Source of the DNA: Flavobacterium caeni
Lineage (GTDB): Bacteria; Bacteroidota; Bacteroidia; Flavobacteriales; Flavobacteriaceae
Length of the DNA: 64,000 bases
Assembly: GCF_900101895.1 (NCBI RefSeq)
Contig: NZ_FMVF01000004.1
Span: 1-64,000, forward strand
Direction: 5' to 3'
Shown here piece by piece: positions 7,659-16,472 of this stretch (its first letter is position 1; every line of letters starts with the position of its first letter). The notes beneath the pieces are model-generated. The model searched no databases and was not told the origin of the DNA. It saw only the letters and a list, made by a program, of their open reading frames with translations. Both the position numbers and the translations under genes were made by a program.

Positions 7659-8102
7659 TTAATTGGTTACGGGTACGTTTACGTCATAAAAAGTGTCTTC
7701 GCCATCTTGGTCCTTGCCGGTCCAGATCTTGAACGTGTATACGGTGCCGGGCGGTGCGGTGGCCTTGAATTGGTAGTTCGAAACCTGCGGTTCGGGTGCC
7801 GGCTGTATGTTGGTCGTGTAGTCGATGAGCTGACAATCGGGCCGCTGGTAAACGACGGTTTGTATGGCTACTTTTTTTACGTTGCCGTTGCCTTCAAAAA
7901 AAATTCCCTTGTAGGTGTGGCAGGTGGTCGGCATCCTGTAAATCATTTCAAATTCGTAGGTCTCGCCCGATGTCATCATATAAGGCATATTGCAGCGCGT
8001 GATCGGGATGACTTCGTAATGTACTTCAGGCTGGCTGTCGCTGTCCGAAGAGCATGAAATCAGGGCAAAAGCGGCCAGTAAAAGAAGTGTTATTTTTTTC
8101 AT
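7659..8102 (-). CDS. Small surface lipoprotein, unknown function
   Basis: A 147-residue protein with a lipoprotein signal peptide (MKKITLLLLAAFALISC) and the acidic stretch SSDSDS right after the cysteine, which in Bacteroidota marks export to the cell surface. The mature part has several cysteines and a beta-rich look, with no recognised domain. An in-frame ATG three codons upstream (8111) is possible. It lies between recA and the sigma factor gene, same strand. No function can be assigned. Confidence 0.75.
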   Translation of the reverse strand: MKKITLLLLAAFALISCSSDSDSQPEVHYEVIPITRCNMPYMMTSGETYEFEMIYRMPTTCHTYKGIFFEGNGNVKKVAIQTVVYQRPDCQLIDYTTNIQPAPEPQVSNYQFKATAPPGTVYTFKIWTGKDQDGEDTFYDVNVPVTN

Positions 8103-8159
8103 CGTATGCATTTTAATGTTCGATAGATGGTGGTTGGGCAAAAGGGTTGCGTAAGGCCA

Positions 8160-8187
8160 TAAAAAAACCCGAAAAAATTCGGGTTGG
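8160..8187 (-). terminator. Intrinsic terminator of recA
   Basis: On the minus strand AACCCGAA pairs with TTCGGGTT around four bases, followed by a run of T. It directly follows the recA stop. Confidence 0.8.
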
Positions 8188-8191
8188 TATG

Positions 8192-9196
8192 CTATTCGCC
8201 GCGTTGTTTGATTTCGTCTTTGATGCGTTGCTCGAGTTCGTCGGCCAATTCTGGGTTGTCCTTGATCATCGTCTTGACCGCGTCGCGGCCCTGTCCGAGC
8301 TTGGTATCGCCATAGCTGAACCAAGATCCAGATTTTTTGATGATCTCGAATTCAACGGCCAGGTCCAAGATCTCGCCCGTTTTCGAAACGCCTTCGCCAT
8401 ACATGATGTCGAATTCGGCGGTTTTGAACGGTGGCGCCACTTTGTTCTTGACGACCTTGACCTTGGTGCGGTTCCCGATCACATTGTCGCCTTCTTTGAT
8501 TTGCGACGAACGACGGATGTCCAAACGCACCGACGCGTAAAACTTGAGCGCATTACCGCCCGTGGTGGTTTCGGGGTTGCCGAACATCACGCCGATTTTC
8601 TCGCGCAGCTGGTTGATGAAAAACACCGTACAATTGGTTTTGCTGATGGTTCCCGTCAATTTGCGCAACGCTTGCGACATCAAACGCGCATGCAGGCCCA
8701 TTTTTGAGTCGCCCATCTCGCCCTCGATTTCGCTTTTGGGCGTAAGCGCCGCCACCGAGTCGATCACGACAATGTCGATTGCGCCCGAACGGATCAGGTT
8801 TTCGGCGATTTCAAGCGCCTGCTCACCGTTGTCGGGTTGCGAGATGATGAGGTTCTCTACATCTACATCGAGTTTTTCGGCATAGTTGCGGTCGAAGGCG
8901 TGCTCGGCGTCGATGAAGGCCGCGATGCCGCCTGCTTTTTGCGCCTCAGAAATGGCGTGCAGCGTCAGCGTGGTCTTACCCGACGATTCAGGTCCGAAGA
9001 TCTCGATGATACGGCCTTTTGGGTATCCGTTGACGCCCAAAGCCAAATCGAGCCCGAGCGATCCCGATGAAATCGTTTCTACTTCTTCGACGGCCTTGTC
9101 ACCCATTTTCATGACCGTTCCTTTGCCGTATGCTTTGTCTAATTTATCAAGGGTTAATTGCAGTGCTTTTAATTTCGCTTCTTTTTCTGAACTCAT
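8192..9196 (-). CDS. recA: Recombinase RecA
   Basis: A 334-residue RecA, the ATP-dependent strand-exchange protein. Walker A is GPESSGKTT near residue 70, Walker B lies in [13 protein letters not shown], and the L2/DNA-binding region includes [32 protein letters not shown]-terminal helix ([19 protein letters not shown]) and C-terminal acidic/basic tail are present, so the gene is complete. The ATG is preceded by an AT-rich segment with a near-consensus TATTTTTA box. No SOS box was identified. Confidence 0.98.
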   Translation of the reverse strand: MSSEKEAKLKALQLTLDKLDKAYGKGTVMKMGDKAVEEVETISSGSLGLDLALGVNGYPKGRIIEIFGPESSGKTTLTLHAISEAQKAGGIAAFIDAEHAFDRNYAEKLDVDVENLIISQPDNGEQALEIAENLIRSGAIDIVVIDSVAALTPKSEIEGEMGDSKMGLHARLMSQALRKLTGTISKTNCTVFFINQLREKIGVMFGNPETTTGGNALKFYASVRLDIRRSSQIKEGDNVIGNRTKVKVVKNKVAPPFKTAEFDIMYGEGVSKTGEILDLAVEFEIIKKSGSWFSYGDTKLGQGRDAVKTMIKDNPELADELEQRIKDEIKQRGE

Positions 9197-9643
9197 TTTT
9201 CCTTCGTTTATAGTGCATTAATTTCCGTAAAAATAGTGCTTTTTCAAGCCCAAAAATTTGTCGCCCAAAATACTTTTTAACATGTTGGGCGCGCGTCACC
9301 TAAAAGTAGGAACGGCGGTAGACGCAGCCACGACGGTGGTATAAGCCCTCGTGCTTGGACGCTGCGCCTGCTTTCGTTCCGTTTTCAAGTGGATGAAAAG
9401 AACCACCGATTTTTCGAAGACAACCTCGGGGAAAAGGCGGGTAAAAATCTGAGTCGAAACAATCCGGTTGTCTCACGGGTGTGACTAACACGCAAGCCCG
9501 GCGGTTCGTTTTCAATGGTACAAACCTACCGCAAATCAACCATCGTCTGCGGCAGATTTTCTGTAGATTTTGTTAAAATGACGACTTTTTTTGTACGTCC
9601 ATGGCCCGAAATTATTTCTTACTTTTGCGCAAAAGTTTTCAAA
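9197..9643. other. 447-bp gene-free interval with a long predicted hairpin
   Basis: No convincing coding frame (a 79-codon minus-strand frame lacks protein-like composition). The notable content is an imperfect ~72-nt hairpin at 9309-9380: GGAACG pairs with CGTTCC and CGCAGC with GCTGCG, separated by a symmetrical 8/8 internal loop, with ACGA/TCGT inside. The rest, including a TACTTTTG -7 box near 9632, probably serves as the acyltransferase promoter. Confidence 0.5.
9309..9380. ncRNA. Predicted structured element (imperfect 72-nt hairpin)
   Basis: Two nested six-base helices (9309-9314 with 9375-9380; 9323-9328 with 9361-9366) with equal-length internal loop arms. It may be a leader or independent RNA, or a degenerate repeat: it shares the word CGGCGGTAGACG with the REP-like copy at 85-206. 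Confidence 0.3.
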
Positions 9644-10378
9644 ATGGAAAAAATAGTCTCTTACCCGATTTCGGTCATCGTCTTTGTACTGTTTTTCCTT
9701 GCCTTGATCGTCTTTCATCCCATCCAATGGATTTGTTTGAATCTGTTTGGTTACCAGGCCCATAAAAAAAGCGTCGACTACCTCAATTTTGTACTGTTGC
9801 GCATCGGACACGTGTTCGGCACCACCTATAAAGTCAAAGGACGCGAGGCCTTGCCGCAAGGCGTCCCGATCATTTTTGCGTCCAACCACCAAAGCCTGTA
9901 CGACATCATCCTGTTCGTGTGGTTCTGCCGTCGTTGGCATCCCAAATTTGTGAGCAAGGTCGAGTTGGGCAAGGGCATCCCGAGCGTTTCCTACAACCTG
10001 CGCCACGGCGGATCGGTACTCATCGACCGCAAAGACCCCAAACAATCGTTGCCCGTCATCCGCAGTTTGGGCGAATACATTGAGAAAAACAACCGTTCGG
10101 CCGTCATCTTCCCTGAAGGCACGCGCAGCAAAACCGGCAAGCCCAAGGAGTTTGCGGCCACCGGGCTCAAGATTTTGTGCAAGGCGGCGCCGTCGGCCTA
10201 TGTGGTACCGGTCACGATCAACAATTCTTGGAAGATTGTTAAATACGGAATTTTTCCGCTTGGTCTCGGAAATCGCCTTACCTTTACAGTGCACGAGCCC
10301 ATCAAGGTCAGTGACGTGCCATTCGACGAACTTTTCGCAAGAACCGAACAAGCGATCGTCGGTGGAATAAAAAACTAA
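9644..10378 (+). CDS. 1-acyl-sn-glycerol-3-phosphate acyltransferase (PlsC-like), second of two
   Basis: A 244-residue membrane acyltransferase with HQSLYD (H-x4-D) near residue 87 and FPEGTRS near residue 155, the catalytic and phosphate-binding motifs of PlsC. The N-terminus begins MEKIVSYPISVIVFVLFF, a membrane anchor. The earlier in-frame start at 9515 would add a non-hydrophobic, repeat-derived leader and is rejected. A TACTTTTG -7 box sits 12 bp before the ATG. It precedes the acyl-ACP desaturase on the same strand, which fits a lipid-synthesis grouping. Confidence 0.91.
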   Translation: MEKIVSYPISVIVFVLFFLALIVFHPIQWICLNLFGYQAHKKSVDYLNFVLLRIGHVFGTTYKVKGREALPQGVPIIFASNHQSLYDIILFVWFCRRWHPKFVSKVELGKGIPSVSYNLRHGGSVLIDRKDPKQSLPVIRSLGEYIEKNNRSAVIFPEGTRSKTGKPKEFAATGLKILCKAAPSAYVVPVTINNSWKIVKYGIFPLGLGNRLTFTVHEPIKVSDVPFDELFARTEQAIVGGIKN

Positions 10379-10434
10379 ATTGATTCGGCGCGAGGAAGTT
10401 CCTTTGTGGGCCGAAAATCTCAAATCAAAACACA

Positions 10435-11421
10435 ATGTCAGTATTGCAAACCCGCTTGGAGGTGATGAAATTCCTCGAAAAAAACATCGAGGAATCGGTC
10501 AATAACTATTTGATGCCTGTCGAAAAAATCTGGCAGCCTTCGGATTTTTTGCCCGATTCGCAAAACGAAAACTTCTTCGACGAAGTCAAGGAATTGCAGG
10601 AACTCGCCAAGGATTTGCCGTATGATTTCTGGATCACGCTCATTGGCGACACCATCACCGAAGAAGCGTTACCCACCTACGAGTCGTGGCTCATGACGGT
10701 AGAGGGCATCGACCAGATCGGGGCCAACAGCTGGGCCAGCTGGGTACGCCAATGGACGGCCGAGGAAAACCGCCACGGCGACGTACTCAACAAATACCTC
10801 TACCTTTCGGGCCGCATCAACATGCGCGAGGTCGAAATCTCTACACAATACCTGATCGCCGATGCATTCGACATTGGCACCGGCGCCGATCCGTACAAAA
10901 ACTTTGTCTACACCAGTTTCCAGGAGCTGGCCACCTACATCTCGCACAACCGCGTCTCGCAGCTGGCCAAAAAGCACGGCGAGAAACGTTTGGCCAAGAT
11001 GTGTAAGATGATTGCAGGCGACGAAATGCGCCACCACAACGCCTACAGCGATTTTGTCGACCAGATTTTCAAGGTCGATCCAAGCCAAATGATGCTCGCG
11101 TTTTTGCACATGATGAAACTCAAGATCGTCATGCCCGCGCACATGTTGCGTGAATCGGGCGAAAGCATCGGGCTTGCCTTCGAACATTTCTCGGATTGCG
11201 CGCAACGCATCGGCGTATACACCGCGCAGGATTATGTAGACATCATGCAAAAACTGCTCGATCGCTGGGAAATCGGTAAAATCTCCAACCTGACCGACGA
11301 GGCCGAAAAGGCGCGCGACTACCTCATGAAACTCCCGGCGCGCATGGCCAAGGTTTCGGAAAGGCTTGTAATCCCGGCCGAATCGCACCTTTTCAAGTGG
11401 GTGACCCCTGCAACGCTTTAA
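10435..11421 (+). CDS. Acyl-[acyl-carrier-protein] desaturase (ferritin-like di-iron)
   Basis: A 328-residue soluble di-iron desaturase of the stearoyl-ACP (FAB2/DesA) family, which introduces a cis double bond in ACP-bound acyl chains using O2. The two iron-ligand motifs are visible as EENRHG (about residue 116) and DEMRHH (about residue 200). The gene follows a PlsC-like acyltransferase by 56 bp, so both probably shape membrane lipid composition. Double-bond position cannot be told from sequence. Confidence 0.94.
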   Translation: MSVLQTRLEVMKFLEKNIEESVNNYLMPVEKIWQPSDFLPDSQNENFFDEVKELQELAKDLPYDFWITLIGDTITEEALPTYESWLMTVEGIDQIGANSWASWVRQWTAEENRHGDVLNKYLYLSGRINMREVEISTQYLIADAFDIGTGADPYKNFVYTSFQELATYISHNRVSQLAKKHGEKRLAKMCKMIAGDEMRHHNAYSDFVDQIFKVDPSQMMLAFLHMMKLKIVMPAHMLRESGESIGLAFEHFSDCAQRIGVYTAQDYVDIMQKLLDRWEIGKISNLTDEAEKARDYLMKLPARMAKVSERLVIPAESHLFKWVTPATL

Positions 11422-11456
11422 GGTTCGACATTCGATTTAGTTAATCGACATTCAAT
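11422..11456. repeat. GTCGAAYGTC-type repeat, partial copy
   Basis: TTCGACATTCGAT and ATCGACATTCAA words immediately after the desaturase stop, abutting a REP-like element. Confidence 0.4.
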
Positions 11457-11463
11457 ATTTTTT

Positions 11464-11578
11464 GGGCGTGCCGGCGATCGACCCTGCCGTCCTATCTGAA
11501 TTTGTGCGCCGTCGCGCTGTACGCTTTATCTTTTGCTTGCAAGCGCGCAAAAGGATGCCGCTGCCATCGCTCACGCAA
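11464..11578 (+). repeat. REP-like dispersed repeat, copy 2
   Basis: Begins GGGCGTGCC and ends AAAAGGATGCCGCTGCC followed by ATCGCTCACGC. It shares order and spacing of conserved words with the copy at 85-206, including the TATCTTTT/AAAAGGAT core. It lies immediately before the HD-hydrolase ATG. Confidence 0.7.
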
Positions 11579-11591
11579 ACCATCCAACCGT

Positions 11592-12242
11592 ATGACTGCA
11601 TCATTAATTGAAAATACCGTCCAATTCGTCCGACAAACCTTGCGCGATGCCGAGGGCGGCCACGATTGGTTCCACATCGAACGCGTCTGGAAAAATGCGC
11701 TGCTGATCGGGAAAGGAGAAGACTGCGACCTGCAAATCGTACAACTCGGCGCGTTGTTGCACGACATCGCCGACAGCAAATTCCACGACGGTGACGAAAC
11801 CGTCGGGCCACGTGTGGCGCGTGCGTTCCTCGAAAGCCAAAATGCCGATGAATCGATCATCCGGCACGTGACGGCCATCATCGAAAACGTAGGGTTCAAA
11901 GGCGGGAATTTCGAGCGTCAATTCACCTCGAAAGAACTCGAGATCGTGCAGGACGCCGACCGTTTGGATGCGCTGGGCGCCATCGGGATCGCGCGTTGTT
12001 TCAACTACGGCGGGTTCAAGAACCGCGCGTTGTACGATCCGTCCATAGCGCCCAATCTGAACATGTCCAAGGACGAGTACAAAAAAAGCGATTCGCCCAC
12101 GGTGAACCACTTTTATGAAAAATTATTGTTGCTAAAAGACAAGATGAATACGGCAACCGGTAAAGCAATCGCGCAGCAACGCCATGACTACATGGAAAAT
12201 TTTTTGGCGCAGTTTTTTGCGGAGTGGGATGGCAATAAATGA
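11592..12242 (+). CDS. HD-domain phosphohydrolase (YedJ-like)
   Basis: A 216-residue metal-dependent HD-domain protein. Motifs in order: GGHDWFHIERVWKNA (first His), LGALLHDIADSKFHDGDE (HD pair plus His), RHVTAIIENVGFKG, and EIVQDADRLDALGAIGIAR with the final Asp. These match the YedJ-type predicted nucleotide or phosphate-ester hydrolases. An upstream in-frame start exists at 11502 but lies in the REP-like repeat, so the ATG at 11592 is used. The substrate is unknown. Confidence 0.88.
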   Translation: MTASLIENTVQFVRQTLRDAEGGHDWFHIERVWKNALLIGKGEDCDLQIVQLGALLHDIADSKFHDGDETVGPRVARAFLESQNADESIIRHVTAIIENVGFKGGNFERQFTSKELEIVQDADRLDALGAIGIARCFNYGGFKNRALYDPSIAPNLNMSKDEYKKSDSPTVNHFYEKLLLLKDKMNTATGKAIAQQRHDYMENFLAQFFAEWDGNK

Positions 12243-12261
12243 TTTGATCTAAAAACAAAGT

Positions 12262-12480
12262 GGTTTTAACGCAAAGCGCGCAGAGATTTTTATAAGGCGT
12301 AGAAAGGTTTTAACGCAAAGCGCACAAAGGTTTTCGCAAAGTGCGCAGAGAATTTTATAAAACGCAGTTAGGTTTTACCGCAAAGCGCACAGAGGTTTTC
12401 GCAAAGTGCGCAGAGAATTTTATAAAACGCTTTCCGCTCAACGGTCTTTGCGTAGCCTTCTTTTCTTTGCGGTTAAAAAA
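12262..12480. repeat. CGCAAAG element with 65-bp tandem repeat, copy 3
   Basis: A 65-bp unit (GGTTTTAACGCAAAGCGCAC... to ...ATAAAACGCAGTTA) starts at 12306 and recurs at 12371, and a shortened 44-bp version precedes it at 12262. The right end carries the complement words (CTTTGCGTAGCC, CTTTGCGGTTAA). So the left arm has been tandemly amplified within an otherwise inverted element. It occupies the whole gap between two convergent genes. Confidence 0.7.
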
Positions 12481-13263
12481 TTAGTTTCCTTTAAACTCGG
12501 GCTTTCTTTTCTCCAAAAACGCCGTCGTTCCTTCCTTAAAATCCTCCGTCCCAAAACACTTTCCAAACGATTTGATCTCGGTTTGGTAGCCGTTCACACC
12601 GTCCTCGAAGTTGGCGTTGACGGCCTTGATCGCTTGCGAAATGGCGGTTGGGGAGTTGCGCAGGATTTTTTGCGCGATGCCGTTGCAAAAGTCGAGCAAT
12701 TCGGCTTGCGGCACGACGTGGTTCACGAGGCCGTAATTTTTGGCGTCTTCGGCCGAAACCATGCCCGCGGTCATGATCATTTCCATCGCGCGGCCCTTGC
12801 CCACGAGTTGCGGCAAACGCTGCGTTCCGCCATAGCCGGGGATTACACCCAAGGAAACCTCGGGCAGGCCCATCTTGGCGTTGTCCGAAGCCACGCGAAA
12901 GTGACAAGACATGGCCAGTTCCAATCCGCCGCCGAGCGCAAAACCGTTGACGGCTGCAATGACCGGTGTGCGCAGGTTTTGTACAAAATCAAACAACAAC
13001 TCTTGGCCCTGTGCCGCCAGTTGTGCACCTTCCTGCACCGAGAACGACGCAAATTCGGCGATGTCGGCACCGGCCACAAACGCTTTTTCGCCGCTTCCGG
13101 TCAGGATGATGGCGCGTATCTGGGCATCGGCCGCGAGCGCCTCGAAAGCGTCGTGCAGTTCCTGGATGGTTTGTTTGTTAAGCGCGTTGAGTTTGGTAGG
13201 GCGGTTGACGGTAATCGTAGCGATGCCGTTGTTTGATTCGGTAAGGATGTTTTCGTAAGCCAT
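12481..13263 (-). CDS. Enoyl-CoA hydratase/isomerase (crotonase family)
   Basis: A 260-residue crotonase-fold protein acting on 2-enoyl-CoA in fatty-acid or amino-acid degradation. The oxyanion-hole segment KAFVAGADIAEF (about 65-76) and the GGGLELAMSCHFRVA segment are present, and both catalytic glutamates are visible (in GLELAMSC and in GLPEVSLGVIPGYGGTQRLP). Length is normal for hydratases. It is transcribed away from the histidine kinase/hemJ/hemH series on the same strand, 9 bp after the kinase stop, so it is likely the last gene of that operon. Confidence 0.93.
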   Translation of the reverse strand: MAYENILTESNNGIATITVNRPTKLNALNKQTIQELHDAFEALAADAQIRAIILTGSGEKAFVAGADIAEFASFSVQEGAQLAAQGQELLFDFVQNLRTPVIAAVNGFALGGGLELAMSCHFRVASDNAKMGLPEVSLGVIPGYGGTQRLPQLVGKGRAMEMIMTAGMVSAEDAKNYGLVNHVVPQAELLDFCNGIAQKILRNSPTAISQAIKAVNANFEDGVNGYQTEIKSFGKCFGTEDFKEGTTAFLEKRKPEFKGN

Positions 13264-13272
13264 GGTATCGGG

Positions 13273-14745
13273 TTATGCGTTGATGATCGGGAGCGAGACG
13301 GTAAACACCGTGCCGCTGCCCAGTTGTGTTTCAAAAGTAATCGTTCCTTTGTAATTTTCAATGATGTTTTTGATAATTCCGAGCCCAAGACCCATGCCGC
13401 TGTTCTTGGTCGTGAATTTGGGTTCGAAAATGTGCGCGATGTTTTGCGGTTCGATGCCCGTCCCGTTGTCGGCCACCTTGATCAACACCTCGCCGTCCTG
13501 CCGTTTGACCGACACACCCACGAATTTCTCGGGTTGGTTTTCTGGAATGGCCTGGATCGCGTTCTTGACCAGGTTGTTGATGATCCGGATCAGCTGCGCG
13601 CGGTCCATTTTCGAGATGATGGTTTGTTCCTCGGCCTCGAATTTGACGTCGTCTTCGTTAAAAATATCGAGCGCGAGTTCGACGACTTCCACCACGTTGA
13701 GCGTTTCGTTTTGCTGTGCGGGCATCGACGCGAATTGCGAAAACGCCGACGCCACCGAGCTCATCGTGTCGATTTGCTGGATCAACGTTTCGGAATAGTC
13801 CTTGAGTTTTTGCTTCAAATCGGGGTCGTTTGCGTCGAATTTGCGTTGGAAATTCTGAACCGTGAGTCGCATGGGCGTCAGCGGATTCTTGATTTCGTGC
13901 GCCACCTGTTTGGCCATTTCGCGCCAGGCTTCTTCGCGTTCGCTTTGCGCCAATTTGAGCGCGCTTCGTTCGAGTTTGTCGACCATCGAATTGTAGGCGC
14001 GTATCAGCAAATTGATCTCTTTGGAATTGGCGCGGATAAAAATCTTCTCGTTCTTTTGGTTCAAACTCGTGCCCGATAATTTGTCCGAAATCGTCTTGAG
14101 CGATTGCGTGATGTAAGTCGAAAGGAAATAGGCCAACGCAAAGGCGACCAAAAGCATAAAGCCGTACACCTGGCTCAGCCGCAACAGGAATTCTTTGATT
14201 TCTTTTTCGTAAAATCCGTCGTCCTCTACATACGGCAGGTTCAGGATCCCGAGCGGCTTGAACTTCTGGTCCTTGATCAAGCTGTACGACGAGCGGTTCT
14301 TGACGCCGTCTACATTGGTGATGTTCACATACCTTTTTTCGATCGACGACTGTACGAGTTTGAGGATGTATTTGGGAATGGGCGGCGACACGCTGTCGAT
14401 AGAAAACGACGCCTTGGACGATTTGACCAGCTTGCCGTCGAGCCCGTAAATGTTGATCTCCAGGTTGTGGATTTGCGCCAGTTCGTGGATCCGGTCCTTG
14501 AAAATCGCACCCAAATTGCGCGCCGTCAGCGGATAGGTGGTGTTGGCCAGCACATAGTTGATGTGTTCCTTGATGGCAACTTCCTTGCGCTCGAGCCGTT
14601 CCTGGTGGTATTCCTTGGCCTCGTTGCGGAACTGGATGATCGAAATCGACGCCATCAAAATCGACGCGATCAGGATCAACACAATCATCGACAGGAAAAT
14701 CCTGATCCTGAGCGAAAGCATCGACATGTGGAACCGTTTGGCCAT
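13273..14745 (-). CDS. Membrane sensor histidine kinase (NtrY-like)
   Basis: A 490-residue kinase. It has a TM helix (about 11-33), an extracytoplasmic sensor region (about 34-185), a second TM (about 190-210), a HAMP linker (about 212-265), and a dimerisation/phosphoacceptor helix with HEIKNPLTPMRLT. The ATPase domain carries NNLVKNAIQA (N box), DNGTGIEPQNIAHIFEPKFTTK and GMGLGLGIIKNI (G boxes). The gene overlaps hemJ by one base, so they are co-translated. No response regulator is encoded nearby, so it may act through a distant partner. Confidence 0.92.
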   Translation of the reverse strand: MAKRFHMSMLSLRIRIFLSMIVLILIASILMASISIIQFRNEAKEYHQERLERKEVAIKEHINYVLANTTYPLTARNLGAIFKDRIHELAQIHNLEINIYGLDGKLVKSSKASFSIDSVSPPIPKYILKLVQSSIEKRYVNITNVDGVKNRSSYSLIKDQKFKPLGILNLPYVEDDGFYEKEIKEFLLRLSQVYGFMLLVAFALAYFLSTYITQSLKTISDKLSGTSLNQKNEKIFIRANSKEINLLIRAYNSMVDKLERSALKLAQSEREEAWREMAKQVAHEIKNPLTPMRLTVQNFQRKFDANDPDLKQKLKDYSETLIQQIDTMSSVASAFSQFASMPAQQNETLNVVEVVELALDIFNEDDVKFEAEEQTIISKMDRAQLIRIINNLVKNAIQAIPENQPEKFVGVSVKRQDGEVLIKVADNGTGIEPQNIAHIFEPKFTTKNSGMGLGLGIIKNIIENYKGTITFETQLGSGTVFTVSLPIINA

Positions 14746-15299
14746 CAGCTTTGGTTTTTTTCGCGGATGCGTTTGTAGAATCTAAATCCGAGCATGATCA
14801 AAATAGAAAACAAGACGATGCCCACCACGCCGTAAATCCAGTTGACGGCGCTTTTGAGTACCACCAGGAAAACGACGGCAAACAGGATGATTGTCGCGCC
14901 TTCGTTCCACAACCGCATGAAATTGGTGGTGTATTTGACCTCGTCGTTTTGCAGCTGTTTGAAAATTTGATGGCATTTCAAATGGTACAAATAGAGCAAA
15001 AACACAAAGGCGAGTTTGACGTGCATCCAAGGTTCGCGCAGCCACACTTGTCCCAAATCGGTACCGAGCAACATCCAAAACGCAAAAACGCTGGCCAGTA
15101 TGCCCGAAGGCCACGTGATGATGTACCACAACCGGTAGGCCATGATTTTGAACTGTTTTTGCAATATCTCGCGTTCGGGTGATGGCTTGGCCGCGGCTTC
15201 GATCTGGTACACAAACAGCCGCACAATGTAGAACAGCCCGGCGAACCAGGTGATCACAAAGATCAGGTGTAGCGATTTGAGATAGTTGTACAGTTCCAA
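14745..15299 (-). CDS. hemJ: Protoporphyrinogen IX oxidase HemJ
   Basis: A 184-residue inner-membrane protein with four to five hydrophobic helices, matching HemJ, which converts protoporphyrinogen IX to protoporphyrin IX. Conserved features include the early His in LKSLHLIFVITWFAGLFY (about residue 11) and the Lys in MHVKLAFVF (about residue 88). It starts at TTG, 10 bp after the hemH stop, with no better start nearby. It lies between hemH and the histidine kinase, and together with the hem cluster supplies the penultimate step. Confidence 0.88.
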   Translation of the reverse strand: MELYNYLKSLHLIFVITWFAGLFYIVRLFVYQIEAAAKPSPEREILQKQFKIMAYRLWYIITWPSGILASVFAFWMLLGTDLGQVWLREPWMHVKLAFVFLLYLYHLKCHQIFKQLQNDEVKYTTNFMRLWNEGATIILFAVVFLVVLKSAVNWIYGVVGIVLFSILIMLGFRFYKRIREKNQS

Positions 15300-15309
15300 C
15301 TTATTATTT

Positions 15310-16326
15310 TTATTTTTTATTCCAGTCGTTGATCCAGCCTGCCACCGTTTTGCACCAATCGTCGCTGTCGTTCAGGCATGGTATGGCCAAGAATTCCTCG
15401 CCGCCGTGTTCTTTGAATTGGTGGTTGGCTTCCATGGCGATTTCTTCGAGCGTTTCCAAACAATCGGCCACGAATGCCGGGGTCACGACGACCAGTTTCT
15501 TGATGCCTTTTTCGGGCATTTTGTTGATCTCGATATCGGTATATGGCTCGAGCCATTTGTCGCCCGCGAGTCGCGATTGAAAGGTCTCGCTGTATTTTTC
15601 TTTGGGGATGCCGAGCAACTCGACCACCTGACGCGTCGTCTCGAAACACTGGTGGCGGTAACAAAACTGGTGCGCGGGCGACGGCGTCACGCAACAGCTG
15701 CCGTTGATCTTGCAATGCGATTTGGTCACATCGGTCTTGCGGATGTGCCGCTCTGGAATCCCGTGGTACGAAAACAACAAATGGTCGTAGTCGAACGTGT
15801 CCAATTGCTTTTTTATGGAATCTGCGAGGTTCTTGATGTAATCGGGTTTGTTGTAAAACGCGGGCACTTTGGTGAATTTCATGTTCGGGAAATGCTTGGC
15901 GCGCAATTCCTCGGCCAACACTTCGATGGTAACCGTCGAGGCCATCGCGTGTTGCGGATACAGCGGGAACAACAGCACTTCGGTCACGCCTTGGTCGTGC
16001 AGTTTTTGCAGTCCCGACAATATCGTGGGTTGGCCATAGCGCATGGCGAGTTCCATGGGGATGTCGACCTGTTTTTTGACCTTTTCGAACATGCGTTTCG
16101 AGAGTACGATGAGTGGCGACCCTTCGTCCCACCAGATTTTTTTGTAGGCCGCGGCCGAGCGTTCGGGGCGTTTGCGCAAAATGATGCCGCGAACCAGCAA
16201 TGCGCGCAGTAAAAATGGCACGTCGATCACGAAACGGTCCATTAAAAATTGGTCGAGATACGGTTTGACGTCCTTTGGATCGGGACTTTCGGGCGATCCG
16301 AGGTTGACTAAGAGGGCTCCTTTCAT
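15310..16326 (-). CDS. hemH: Ferrochelatase HemH
   Basis: A 338-residue enzyme inserting Fe2+ into protoporphyrin IX. It begins MKGALLVNLGSPESPD. The catalytic His lies in LLFSYHGIPERH, and the acidic metal-route residues are near VTPAFVADCLETLEEIAMEA in the C-terminal half. Cysteines cluster in GSCCVTP and QFCYRHQCF. Whether they bind a cluster is uncertain. The ATG at 16326 is preferred, since the upstream 13 codons derive from a GTCGAA repeat. HemJ follows 10 bp downstream. Confidence 0.95.
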   Translation of the reverse strand: MKGALLVNLGSPESPDPKDVKPYLDQFLMDRFVIDVPFLLRALLVRGIILRKRPERSAAAYKKIWWDEGSPLIVLSKRMFEKVKKQVDIPMELAMRYGQPTILSGLQKLHDQGVTEVLLFPLYPQHAMASTVTIEVLAEELRAKHFPNMKFTKVPAFYNKPDYIKNLADSIKKQLDTFDYDHLLFSYHGIPERHIRKTDVTKSHCKINGSCCVTPSPAHQFCYRHQCFETTRQVVELLGIPKEKYSETFQSRLAGDKWLEPYTDIEINKMPEKGIKKLVVVTPAFVADCLETLEEIAMEANHQFKEHGGEEFLAIPCLNDSDDWCKTVAGWINDWNKK

Positions 16327-16360
16327 GTGTCGAATGTCGAAAGTCGAAAGTCGAAAGACC
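16325..16360. repeat. GTCGAAYGTC-type iterated repeat, copy 2
   Basis: TGTCGAATGTCGAAAGTCGAAAGTCGAAAG directly upstream of hemH, four tandem 8-9 bp words. It overlaps the hemH start region. Confidence 0.5.
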
Positions 16361-16431
16361 TGCAACTTTCGGTATTTTAGGTTAAATATTGGCTTTGTTT
16401 TTCAATGGTTTGGCTTGGTCGTTCGCGGTCT

Positions 16432-16472
16432 CAGTCTTTATGACTTTACGACCTTATGACTTTATGACTATA
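16432..16472. repeat. TTTATGACTTTACGAC iterated repeat, copy 1
   Basis: Four tandem TTTATGACTTTACGACC-type words just downstream of the AraC-family gene stop. The same words, with inverted partners, lie at 20379-20456 and 45259-45338. Confidence 0.55.

Noticed and set aside
9300..9539. 79-codon minus-strand frame between recA and the acyltransferase
   Set aside because: It overlaps the predicted hairpin and promoter region and shows no family likeness.
12306..12435. CRISPR array
   Set aside because: The 65-bp units are contiguous without distinct spacers, and no cas genes are present. It is a tandem repeat.
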